A stretch of 8,197 bases of DNA from the NCBI GenBank assembly GCA_937901865.1, contig CALDID010000103.1, positions 1 through 8,197 on the forward strand. Reading direction: 5' to 3'. This stretch comes from an uncultured Treponema sp. Lineage in GTDB: Bacteria; Spirochaetota; Spirochaetia; Treponematales; Treponemataceae. Numbering within the stretch: the first letter of the stretch is position 1; the number at the start of each line of letters is the position of its first letter. Below the pieces are notes generated by a model. That model was not told the origin of the DNA, ran no database searches, and saw only the letters and a program-made list of their open reading frames with translations. This document shows, piece after piece, positions 1 through 7,300 of this stretch. Both the position numbers and the translations under genes were made by a program.

Positions 1-2
1 CA

Positions 3-266
3 TTCAGGAAATTTGCTAACTGGTATAAAGCAAATTATTTTGACAAATGGACGCTTTTGCGTGACGGCGAAAAAGCATTGAAAGAAGAAGTTATTCCGCA
101 TATTAAAAGGGATATATCAAAAATCGAAGTCGGAGAAGTTTTAGTAGCAGATGGAAAAAGATTAAACTTTCAGGTAATAAATCCGTTTACAGGTAAACCC
201 TGTCGAGCCACATTAATCGGGTTCTTGGATTGGAAATCAACCGCACTAGTTGGATACGAGATAATG
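3..266 (+). pseudogene. Mu-type (MuA-like) DDE transposase fragment, 5' end outside window, 3' end lost
   Basis: The reading frame is already open at base 3 and continues without a stop into yggS, so the apparent TTG start at 57 is probably not a real start. The peptide matches the beginning of the MuA catalytic core. A stretch VLVADGKRLNFQVINPFTGK (from about base 141) is followed by a conserved aromatic segment around GFLDWKS and then GYEIM at about 252-266. By the MuA pattern, the Asp of VADG (codon 150-152) would be the first Asp of the DDE triad. The other two acidic residues, the C-terminal target-binding region and any element end are missing, because the frame switches to YggS sequence at about 258-285. 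The fragment therefore cannot act as a transposase by itself. The family assignment rests on motif memory. What lies upstream of the window is unknown, so the element may be longer or may be an assembly joint. Confidence 0.75.
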
Positions 267-923
267 ATAAAAGAAAATCTTGAAGCGGTGAGGGCGAAAA
301 TCCCGAACAATGTGAAGCTGTTGGCAGTGAGCAAATTTCACCCGAAAGAAGCTGTTTTAGAGGCTATGAAGTGTGGACAGACAGCGTTCGGTGAAAACAG
401 AGTGCAAGAGGCGTATGAAAAGTTTTGCGATATTGAAGGTGCAGAACTGCATATAATCGGGCATTTACAGCGCAACAAGGTGAAAAAAGCACTTGAGGTT
501 GCAAGCGTGATTGAAAGCGTTGACAGCATTGAGTTGCTAGAAGAAATTGAAAAGCAGTGCGCAAAATTGGGAAAACGTATAAAAGTGTTTTTTGAGTTGC
601 ACACGGGAGAAGAGTCGAAAACGGGGTTTGCAAGTGAAGAGGAAATCCGTTTAGCGTTGGCAAGGTTTGCACAGGGAGATTTTAGCCACATAGAACCTGC
701 TGGTTTTATGACGATGGCTCCGATGACGGACGACAAAGAAAGAATAAAGGCTTCTTTTTCTGCACTGCGAAATTGCGCTGAAAATCTGCGAAAGGAATTC
801 AGCCAATACGAACTAAAAGAGCTATCGATGGGAATGAGCGGAGATTTTGAAATCGCGATTGCGGAGGGTTCTACAGAAGTGAGAATTGGTACTGCAATTT
901 TTGGAAAGCGAGAGTATGTCTGA
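264..923 (+). CDS. yggS: YggS/PLPBP family pyridoxal-phosphate homeostasis protein
   Basis: This is a cytosolic PLP-binding protein of the alanine-racemase-like TIM-barrel fold. The family has no established enzyme activity and buffers PLP and amino-acid/keto-acid pools. Counting from ATG 264, it has 219 residues, normal for the family. Visible motifs are LLAVSK with the PLP-binding Lys at about residue 24, FGEN at 42-45, IGHLQRNK at 65-72, ESKTGF at 117-122, and the C-terminal phosphate-binding run SMGMSGDFEIAI...GSTEVRIGTAIFG at 188-214. All expected elements are present, so the barrel looks intact. ATG 264 is chosen because homology to YggS begins there (MIKENLEAV). The frame continues upstream into a truncated transposase, so a fusion protein is formally possible. 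The Shine-Dalgarno before 264 is weak (GGA at 252-254 or GAG at 258-260), so translation may depend on upstream initiation. The gene overlaps the next one by 8 bases. Confidence 0.93.
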   Translation: MIKENLEAVRAKIPNNVKLLAVSKFHPKEAVLEAMKCGQTAFGENRVQEAYEKFCDIEGAELHIIGHLQRNKVKKALEVASVIESVDSIELLEEIEKQCAKLGKRIKVFFELHTGEESKTGFASEEEIRLALARFAQGDFSHIEPAGFMTMAPMTDDKERIKASFSALRNCAENLRKEFSQYELKELSMGMSGDFEIAIAEGSTEVRIGTAIFGKREYV

Positions 924-1080
924 AATCTTTCGACGGCACAGCAAAAAAAGCAAAGAACGTCGGCTGCAAAGAGAAGCAGAAAAAAATATACAGATTGAGC
1001 CTGTTGAACATTCAGAAGAAGAGTTTTCTGATATGCTTCCTCCGCCTGAACCTCCTAGAGATACAGACGATAAAGAATAA
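916..1080 (+). CDS. Small charged hypothetical protein (54 aa)
   Basis: I do not recognise this family. The ATG at 916 overlaps the yggS stop (TGA 921-923) by 8 bases, and GGAAAG sits about 8 bases upstream within yggS. This is a common arrangement for translational coupling. A TTG start at 886 is possible but less attractive. The protein has no signal peptide, membrane segment or cysteine. It is split by charge: residues 1-22 are strongly basic (RRHSKKSKERRLQRE), while the rest is acidic with a Pro-rich patch (PPPEPP) and ends DTDDKE. This composition suggests a soluble, largely disordered protein that could bind nucleic acid or another protein through its basic end. That function is inference only. 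The next gene starts 27 bases downstream, so all three genes probably share a transcript. Confidence 0.6.
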   Translation: MSEIFRRHSKKSKERRLQREAEKNIQIEPVEHSEEEFSDMLPPPEPPRDTDDKE

Positions 1081-1107
1081 AATTTCTATGCAATAAGGAG
1101 ATATGAT

Positions 1108-1878
1108 ATGAAGATTTTGCTTAGTTTACTGCTCGTTGCAATCTTGCCTTTTGCTTGTTTTGCGCAAAGCAGCGACCTTGAAAAAATTGATACGGTGCTT
1201 TCAAAGATGTCGGCGAGAGCTAGAAGCGAGATAAAGATTAGCGACAAAGAAGCCTTTTTATCTGACTTAAAAGCTGTTTTCGATGAAGAAAAAAACTTTA
1301 CACAAGATGATTTATCACCGTATTTCCTTATCGACAAAAAACACAATGTGTCTGCGGATTATGTGCCGCGCGATATGGTTCTTTTGGAAAATAATACATT
1401 GTTCAATGTGAATAAGCCGAATATGACGTTGCGACGCGACGCATATAAATCATTGCAAGAGATGTGCAAGGCGGCTTTGAGCGATGGAGTAAAATTGCTT
1501 GTCAGTTCTGCATATCGCTCATATAGCTATCAAGAGCGATTGTTTAATAACTATGTACGGGCTGACGGATTAGAAGCTGCGGAGCGATACAGTGCAAGAC
1601 CAGGAACAAGTCAGCATCAGCTGGGAATGGCGATAGATTTCGGCTCTATTACGGACGATTTTGCTGATACGAAAATGGGGCGTTGGGTGTATAATAATGC
1701 CGCGCGCTTTGGGTGGACGCTGTCTTTTCCGAAAGGATACGAAGATATAACGGGCTATCAGTGGGAATGTTGGCATTTCCGCTATGTTGGCAACAGTGCC
1801 GCTAAAATGCAGAAAAAGTATTTTTGCGATATTCAGCAATATATGCTAGAGTTTTTTGATTTGTGGCGGAAAGCATAG
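1108..1878 (+). CDS. Exported M15-family (VanY/DdcY-like) D-alanyl-D-alanine carboxypeptidase
   Basis: This zinc metallopeptidase is predicted to remove the terminal D-Ala from peptidoglycan stem peptides in the periplasm. Residues 1-19 form a typical signal peptide: one Lys, a Leu/Val core, and a likely signal peptidase I cut after CFA before Gln20. The FAC sequence at 15-17 is a poor lipobox, so a lipoprotein is possible but less likely. Residues about 20-100 are a helical, charged region outside the catalytic core. The core carries SSAYRSYSYQ (133-142), the zinc motif SQHQLGMAID with His170 and Asp177, and WECWHFRY with Glu220 as presumed catalytic base and His223 as third zinc ligand. All active-site residues expected for M15B are present. 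The start is well supported: AAGGAG at 1095-1100 lies 7 bases before ATG 1108. The substrate could be a tetra- or pentapeptide; no van resistance genes are nearby, so a housekeeping wall-trimming role is more likely than glycopeptide resistance. Confidence 0.9.
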   Translation: MKILLSLLLVAILPFACFAQSSDLEKIDTVLSKMSARARSEIKISDKEAFLSDLKAVFDEEKNFTQDDLSPYFLIDKKHNVSADYVPRDMVLLENNTLFNVNKPNMTLRRDAYKSLQEMCKAALSDGVKLLVSSAYRSYSYQERLFNNYVRADGLEAAERYSARPGTSQHQLGMAIDFGSITDDFADTKMGRWVYNNAARFGWTLSFPKGYEDITGYQWECWHFRYVGNSAAKMQKKYFCDIQQYMLEFFDLWRKA

Positions 1879-1903
1879 GCAATAGCGCAATCGAAAATAG
1901 AGT

Positions 1904-1963
1904 TTGACAAAAGGGAGAATTTTGTCAGTGATAGCCCTCGACAAAAGATATTTTGCGTGATAG
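1904..1963 (+). promoter_or_regulatory. Two imperfect hairpin-forming direct repeats, with a TTGACA box, upstream of the acyl-CoA synthetase
   Basis: TGACAAAA (1905-1912) and TTTTGTCA (1920-1927) form a perfect 8-bp inverted repeat around GGGAGAA. It is followed by GTGATAG (1928-1934). A shorter copy starts at 1940: GACAAAA, a 5-bp inverted repeat CAAAA-GATA-TTTTG (1942-1955), then GTGATAG again (1957-1963). Unit 1 spans about 1906-1934 and unit 2 about 1940-1963. TTGACA at 1904-1909 matches a sigma-70 -35 box, but the -10 at the right distance (AGTGAT, 1927-1932) is weak. No U-tract follows either hairpin, so a terminator is unlikely. A regulator-binding site pair or a 5'-UTR structure for the downstream gene is the best guess. 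Only the repeats themselves are certain. Confidence 0.45.
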
Positions 1964-1972
1964 AGTTACAGA

Positions 1973-3967
1973 ATGAGTATGAATAAGATTGTTGATACTA
2001 TCGGAAACGCATTTTTCAAGGATTCTAACGATACTAATTACGGAAAAAACCTGCCGCAGCTTTTGCGTTCACGCGCGCAAGTCTGCCCCGACGTAACATT
2101 GCAGGCGTGCAAAAATCGCGCAGGTAAGTTTGACCGATACAGCTATAAATATGTGTATGAGCGCGTCATTGAGTTTGCGTGTGCGCTCAAAAATTTCGGC
2201 ATACAGCGCGGCGATTATGTTGCGATGATGGCGGACAATCGACGCGAATGGCTTATCGCGGATTTTGCGCTGTTGTGCTTGGGGGCGGCGGACGTACCGC
2301 GCGGGTGCGATTCGATGGGTGCAGAAATGCGCTTTATCATCAATTTTGTGGGCTGCCGCGTGGGCTTTTTTGAAAACGGCAAGCAGCTGGAAAAAGTGCT
2401 CGAAAAACGCGACGAAGTGCCAACGCTCACCGATGTCATTTTGTTTGACCCGCCGAGCCAAGAAACCGACGTAAAGGCGCATTCTTTGGGCATCAAAGTC
2501 CATTTGTTCAGCGAGTTTGAAGACAAGGGCGCAAGCAGTTCACGAGCCGAAAAAGAGGCGATAGAAAAGGAAATCGACGCGACGGGCAAAGACGAAATCG
2601 CAACTGTGATTTTCACGAGCGGCACGACGGGCACTCCAAAGGGCGTTATGCTTACGCACGACAACTACATTGCGCAGGTGGAAGTGGCGCGCAGTGTGCT
2701 TCCCGACGCAAAGCAAGGGCAGTTGTGGCTGTCGGTGCTTCCCGTGTGGCACAGCTTTGAGCGGGCGTTTGTGTATATGATTATGGGCTTGAACTCGGGC
2801 TATGCGTATTCAAAACCAGTCGCGCCTGTAATGCTTTCGGATATGGCGGAGATTCACCCCGAATGGATGTGCGCTGTGCCGCGTTTGTGGGAAAGCTTTG
2901 CGCGCGCATTCTATCGCGAGGTGAAAAAGAAGGGCGGCTGGCATTTGATGGCGTACAATATCGCGCTCGCAATCGGCAAGCAGTACAGTTGGGCGAAAAA
3001 CCATGTGCGCGGGCTTGTCTGCCGATTCCACAATTACCCGAAGATTTTGGACGTGGCAAAGGGAATTATTCCGTTTATCCTGTTGTGGATTCCGAACTTT
3101 ATTGCTGATGTCATCGTGTTCCGTCAGCTTCGCAAAAAGCTCGGCGGCAAAATGATTGCGGCAATCAGCGGCGGCGGCACGCTTCCTGCGGACATCGACA
3201 GCTTTTATCACGCAATCGGCTTCAATCTACTTGAGGGCTACGGAATGACGGAAACCGCGCCTGTGCTTTCGGTGCGGAACTCGCATCGCCCGTGCTACGG
3301 CTGTGTAGGCGAGATTTTTCCGACGATGGAAATGCGCATTGTGGAAGAAAAGGACGGCAAAATTGTTTCGATGAACGCACTGCCGCCGGGAAAGCGCGGT
3401 ATGATTATGGTGCGCGGACGGCAGACGATGAAAGGCTACTTTAACCGCCCCGACCTCACTGCCGCGACCATCGACGCGGACGGCTGGCTGAACACAGGCG
3501 ACCTTGGAATGATGAGCTTCGACAATGAAATCAAGATTACGGGACGCGCAAAGGATACGATTGTGTTGCAGGGCGGAGAAAACATCGAGCCTGTGCTTTT
3601 GGAAAGCGCGATTAAAGCGAGCAATTTTGTGGAAAGCGTGGTTGCGCTCGGTCAAGACCAGAAGTTTATCGCCGCGCTCATCGTGCCAGACAAATCGTTG
3701 CTGTTGAATTACGCGGAGGAAAACGGCATTGTCTACGATACCTACGAGTCATTGCTTGAAACGACGGAGATTCAGACGCTTTTCCGCAGCGAAATCGACA
3801 AATATATCACGCCAGAAGCGGGTTTTAGGACGTGCGAGCGTGTGTTCCGCTTCTGTCTGCTTCCTGAATCGTTCCGCGAGGGCGAGGAAATCAACGCAAA
3901 GAAAGAGCTTCTTCGCCACAAAATCGACAAGATTTATGCAAAGCAGATAAAAAAGCTGTTTAAGTAA
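1973..3967 (+). CDS. Long-chain fatty-acid--CoA ligase (AMP-forming, FAA1/FadD type)
   Basis: This cytosolic or membrane-associated enzyme activates fatty acids with ATP to acyl-AMP and then to acyl-CoA, feeding phospholipid or lipoprotein acylation. At 664 residues it is the length of FAA1-type long-chain synthetases. The adenylate-forming motifs occur in order: TSGTTGTPKGV (215-225, P-loop), GYGMTETAP (422-430), GWLNTGDLG (504-512) with the ATP-ribose Asp510, and GRAKDTIVLQGGENIEP (524-540). The C-terminal segment EINAKKELLRHKI (639-651) holds Lys643/Lys644, either of which could be the catalytic Lys. A hydrophobic stretch at 364-384 lies in the inter-motif insert of long-chain enzymes. The usual YPTLTPE-like segment after motif A1 is replaced here by RGCDSMGAE (110-118). 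ATG 1973 has only a weak Shine-Dalgarno (TAGAG, 1961-1965); the second Met at 1979 is an equal alternative. The gene is clearly richer in G+C than the genes before it. Chain-length preference cannot be read from the sequence. Confidence 0.93.
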   Translation: MSMNKIVDTIGNAFFKDSNDTNYGKNLPQLLRSRAQVCPDVTLQACKNRAGKFDRYSYKYVYERVIEFACALKNFGIQRGDYVAMMADNRREWLIADFALLCLGAADVPRGCDSMGAEMRFIINFVGCRVGFFENGKQLEKVLEKRDEVPTLTDVILFDPPSQETDVKAHSLGIKVHLFSEFEDKGASSSRAEKEAIEKEIDATGKDEIATVIFTSGTTGTPKGVMLTHDNYIAQVEVARSVLPDAKQGQLWLSVLPVWHSFERAFVYMIMGLNSGYAYSKPVAPVMLSDMAEIHPEWMCAVPRLWESFARAFYREVKKKGGWHLMAYNIALAIGKQYSWAKNHVRGLVCRFHNYPKILDVAKGIIPFILLWIPNFIADVIVFRQLRKKLGGKMIAAISGGGTLPADIDSFYHAIGFNLLEGYGMTETAPVLSVRNSHRPCYGCVGEIFPTMEMRIVEEKDGKIVSMNALPPGKRGMIMVRGRQTMKGYFNRPDLTAATIDADGWLNTGDLGMMSFDNEIKITGRAKDTIVLQGGENIEPVLLESAIKASNFVESVVALGQDQKFIAALIVPDKSLLLNYAEENGIVYDTYESLLETTEIQTLFRSEIDKYITPEAGFRTCERVFRFCLLPESFREGEEINAKKELLRHKIDKIYAKQIKKLFK

Positions 3968-3996
3968 GGCTGTAACAGGTGCGCTTAGAATATTGT

Positions 3997-4039
3997 TTCG
4001 ACTCCGCATTCACCGCAGTGGGCAATGTGCGGAGTCGAA
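3997..4039. other. 12-bp perfect stem-loop 30 bases after the acyl-CoA synthetase stop
   Basis: TTCGACTCCGCA (3997-4008) is perfectly complementary to TGCGGAGTCGAA (4028-4039), with a 19-base loop that contains a further small CAC/GTG pairing (4011-4013 with 4018-4020). As RNA this would be a stable hairpin on either strand. Neither side has a run of T, so it is not a classical intrinsic terminator, though it could protect a 3' end or help Rho-dependent termination. It also has the look of a dispersed palindromic intergenic element. Which of these applies cannot be decided from one copy. Confidence 0.6.
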
Positions 4040-4095
4040 CTGTATAAAGATACAAAAGTGCAACAACGAGAAGCGTTTTTGTGCGTGCAAGCTCG

Positions 4096-4298
4096 TTTGT
4101 GAAAAATTCAGAAGGCTTCTTTTTGGAAAAGTGAGGTTTGCGCAAAATTCAGAAAGCTACTTTTTGAAAAAGTTGGGTTTCTGAAAAATTCAGAAGACTG
4201 CTTTTTGGAAAAGGAGCTTTGTGAAAAATTCAGAAGACCGACTTTTTAAAAAAGAACGTTTGTGAAAAATTCAGAAAGCTGCTTTTTAAAAAAGTCGG
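4096..4298. repeat. Tandem array of five 40-41-bp repeats upstream of mfd
   Basis: Five head-to-tail units are seen at 4096-4136, 4137-4177, 4178-4217, 4218-4258 and 4259-4298, with lengths 41, 41, 40, 41 and 40. A sixth copy begins at 4299 (TTTGCGCAAAA) but decays after about 12 bases. Each unit opens with TTT, contains AAAATTCAGAA in all five copies, and then has a palindromic core CTTTTT-NN-AAAAG whose centre is GG, GA, GG, AA and AA in order. The units touch each other with no unique spacers, so this is not a CRISPR array. Lengths not divisible by three argue against coding. The array ends about 40 bases before the mfd start. It could vary in copy number, bend DNA through its A/T tracts, or bind a protein. 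These roles are inference. Confidence 0.9.
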
Positions 4299-4337
4299 TT
4301 TGCGCAAAAATAAGAGAAAATAAAAGCGTGGGATAAA

Positions 4338-7300
4338 ATGACGGTAGATAATCCTGTTTCAAAAATTTTGAGAGAGTGGGGGAGTTTTCACTCTGCACTT
4401 TTGGCGTTGAGCGCGGATAATGCAAAATTGCCTGCGTCGGTGGAGGGGCTTTCGGGCGCGCTGTCGGCATTTTTTGCGGCGGAATATGTGAGGGCAAGAA
4501 AATACGACGCGCTTCGCTCGGTGCAATATGGCGAAAAAAATGACGGCTTGGGCGATACGATTATCGTGGTGCAAAGCGATAAAGATGCCGCCGAAATGTA
4601 CACCGATTTGCAGACCATCGCAGGCGAGAGCGCGGAGGTGTATATTTTTCAGTGGTGGGGAACGGTGCCGTATCGCCCTGTGGCAAAAGGCGCAAAAATC
4701 TTCGCCGAGCGTGCAGGCATTTTGTCGTGCTTGGCGCGAAGTCAAAAAACGCTTACCCTCGACACAAAACCGCGCATTTTTATAATGAGCCAGCGTGCAT
4801 TTTTGTCGCCTGTGCCGAGCGCGGAATATATCAAAAAAAATTGCTTCTATATGCAAAAAGGACAGCCGTTCGACCCTGACGCGCTTGCAAAAAAGCTCAG
4901 CCGTTTGGGCTATATGCGAGTTCCGCGCGTTACGGTGTGCGGCGAGTTCGCGCTACGGGGCGAGGTGCTTGATTTGTACACGCCGAATAGCGAAAGTGCG
5001 GTTCGCATTCAGTTCGATTTTGACGAAATTGAGCATATAAAACGCTTCGACGTGGCTTCTCAAAATACATCGGAAAAACTTGAGCGCATTCTCGTGCCGC
5101 CGATGAAAGAAGTCATTTGGAGCGATGAACTCGTTGAAAAAGCCGAGAAAAAACTGCGCGCAATCGACGAAAACGGCATTGGAGGCTCTGCGGCAGACGA
5201 AAGCGACGAGGCGATTTTGAGCTTTACCGACATCGCACGAAATGCGCTGGATGCAATGCTGACCGAATTGGCGGTGAACAAAGAAACGGCGGGCGAAGAG
5301 CTGTTTTATCCGCTGTTGTGGGACAAAAAATATTCCGTGCTGGATTACATCGGAAAAGATGCGACCGTGATTTTTGCCGACTTTGACCGCTTGCAGAACG
5401 CCGAGGAAAGCATTTTGCGAGAATACGCGGGAATGTACCGAAAAGCAAGACTGACACTGCCCGTGCTGCCGCCGCGCGAAATGATTTTCAGCTTTGCGGA
5501 TATGGCAAAAGCGCACCAGCGAAGCCTTTTTTTCAAATCGCTGCATACTGTTTTGAACGACGATGGAGGCACAGCCGATTCTTCAAAAGAAAAGAAACAA
5601 GCTGGTATCAAAATTGAGGCGGAGGCTGGCAAAAACTTTTTCGGCAATATCAATTACCTAAAAGAGCAGCTCGCGCTGTACAAAAAAGACGGCTGGCGCA
5701 CTTTCATTTACGCCGACAACTCACAGCAAGCCTTGCGCATTCACGAGCTTTTAAAAGATGTTATCGATGATAATCCTAACGAAAAGGCGAGCGTGGAAAT
5801 AGAGCCTTTGGCAGTGTCGGCTGGATTCTGCGTCAACGAAATAAAGCTGCTCGTCATTCAGGAAAACGAGATTTTCGGGCGCAGAAAAGCCGTGCCGAAA
5901 GCGATTAAAAAGGGCGTGAAAAGCTCCGTTATCGACACGTTCGTTGAGCTAAATCCCGGCGATTACGTCGTTCACGTCAATTACGGAATCGGGCGATTCA
6001 AGGGCATTGAGCGCATAAAGTCGCTGGGCAACGAGCGCGATTATATTACGCTTGAATACGCCGACGAAGATTTTGTGTATGTGCCGATTGAGCAGGTGAA
6101 TATGGTTCAGCGGTACATCGGAAGCGAGGGCGAAAAGCCTCGGCTGGACAAAATCGGCTCAAAATCGTGGGAAAACCGCAAGAACAAAGTGCAAAAATCA
6201 GTGGAGGAACTCGCGGAAAAGCTCATCGATTTGTATTCGCGCAGAAAGGCGAGCGTCGGATTTCCGTTCCCGAAAGACACCGAGTGGCAGACGGCGTTTG
6301 AAGCGGCATTCCCGTACGAAGACACGGCTGACCAAGCGACCGTGAGCGCAGAAATCAAGGCGGATATGGAAAAGCCCACTCCGATGGATAGGCTTGTGTG
6401 CGGCGATGTGGGCTATGGCAAAACCGAAATCGCAATGCGCGCGGCGTTCAAGGCGGTTATGGGCGGAAAGCAGGTTGCGTTCTTAGCTCCGACGACGATT
6501 CTCGCCGAACAGCATTACGAAACGTGCCTTGAGCGATTTGCGAATTTCCCCGTAAAGATTGCGCAGATGAGCCGCTTTGTGAGCGCAAAAGAGCAAAAGA
6601 AAATCTTGGCAGATGTGGCGGCGGGGCAGGTGGATATTCTTGTGGGCACGCACCGCATTATTCAAAAAGATGTGGTGTTCAAAGACCTCGGCTTGATGAT
6701 TATCGACGAGGAACAGCGTTTCGGCGTAAAAGACAAAGAAAAACTCAAAGTGCTGAAAAACAATATCGATTGTCTTTCGATGAGCGCAACGCCGATTCCG
6801 CGCACGCTTCACATGAGCTTGCTCAAAATCCGCGATATGTCGCTTTTGACCACGCCGCCGCAGAACAGGCAGCCGATTGAAACCGTGATTGACGCATACA
6901 GCGACGAAAAAGTTGCGGAGGCGATTCGGAGAGAAGTGGAGCGCGGCGGACAGGTGTTTTATTTGCACAATCGCGTGGAAACGCTGGAGGAAACGCGGCG
7001 AAAGCTCTCTAGCTTGCTTCCTGAAATGATGGTTGACGTGGCGCACGGGCAAATGACGGCGGAACAGCTCGACGATATTTTCCGTCGCTTCAAAATGGGC
7101 GGTTTCCACGTCCTTGTGGCGACGACGATTATCGAAAACGGCATTGACATTCCGAACGTGAACACGATTATCATCGACCGCGCAGATATGTACGGCGTAA
7201 GTCAGCTCTATCAGCTGCGCGGGCGTGTGGGACGAAGCGACCGCAAGGCGTATGCGTATTTGTTTTATCCCGAAAACCGCGTTTTGAGCGAAATCGCAAT

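Larger units (their letters stand above)
3968..4337. other. Gene-free interval between the acyl-CoA synthetase and mfd (370 bases)
   Basis: The interval holds one 12-bp stem-loop (3997-4039), a short stretch with only a weak 6-bp inverted repeat (AACGAG 4065-4070 with CTCGTT 4092-4097), a 40-41-bp tandem array (4096-4298), and an AT-rich leader to mfd. I find no convincing -35/-10 pair for mfd and no credible gene. Short frames here are unlikely to be coding, because the repeat units are 40 or 41 bases long and so shift frame from copy to copy. Confidence 0.7.

Noticed and set aside
57..923. A single 288-residue gene starting at TTG 57
   Set aside because: The frame is open upstream to the window edge, and the first 69 residues are transposase while the rest is a full-length YggS, so this is two joined units rather than one native gene.
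3995..4020. tRNA 3'-end fragment (TTCGACTCC resembles a T-loop)
   Set aside because: The five bases before TTCGACT do not pair with those after it, so no T-arm forms; the 12-bp palindrome explains the sequence better.
3960..4184. Short open frames across the start of the repeat region on both strands
   Set aside because: Units of 40 and 41 bases shift the frame between copies, there is no ribosome site, and the peptides only reflect the repeat.
4096..4298. CRISPR array
   Set aside because: The repeats are directly adjacent with no unique spacers, variation is spread along the unit, and no cas gene is present.
4300..4339. mfd promoter using TTGCGC as -35
   Set aside because: No acceptable -10 lies at 16-18 bases; the nearest A/T hexamers are at a 15-base spacer or overlap the start codon.
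4953..5546. A 197-codon antisense open frame inside mfd
   Set aside because: Same reason: a composition-driven shadow of the mfd coding strand with no family features.
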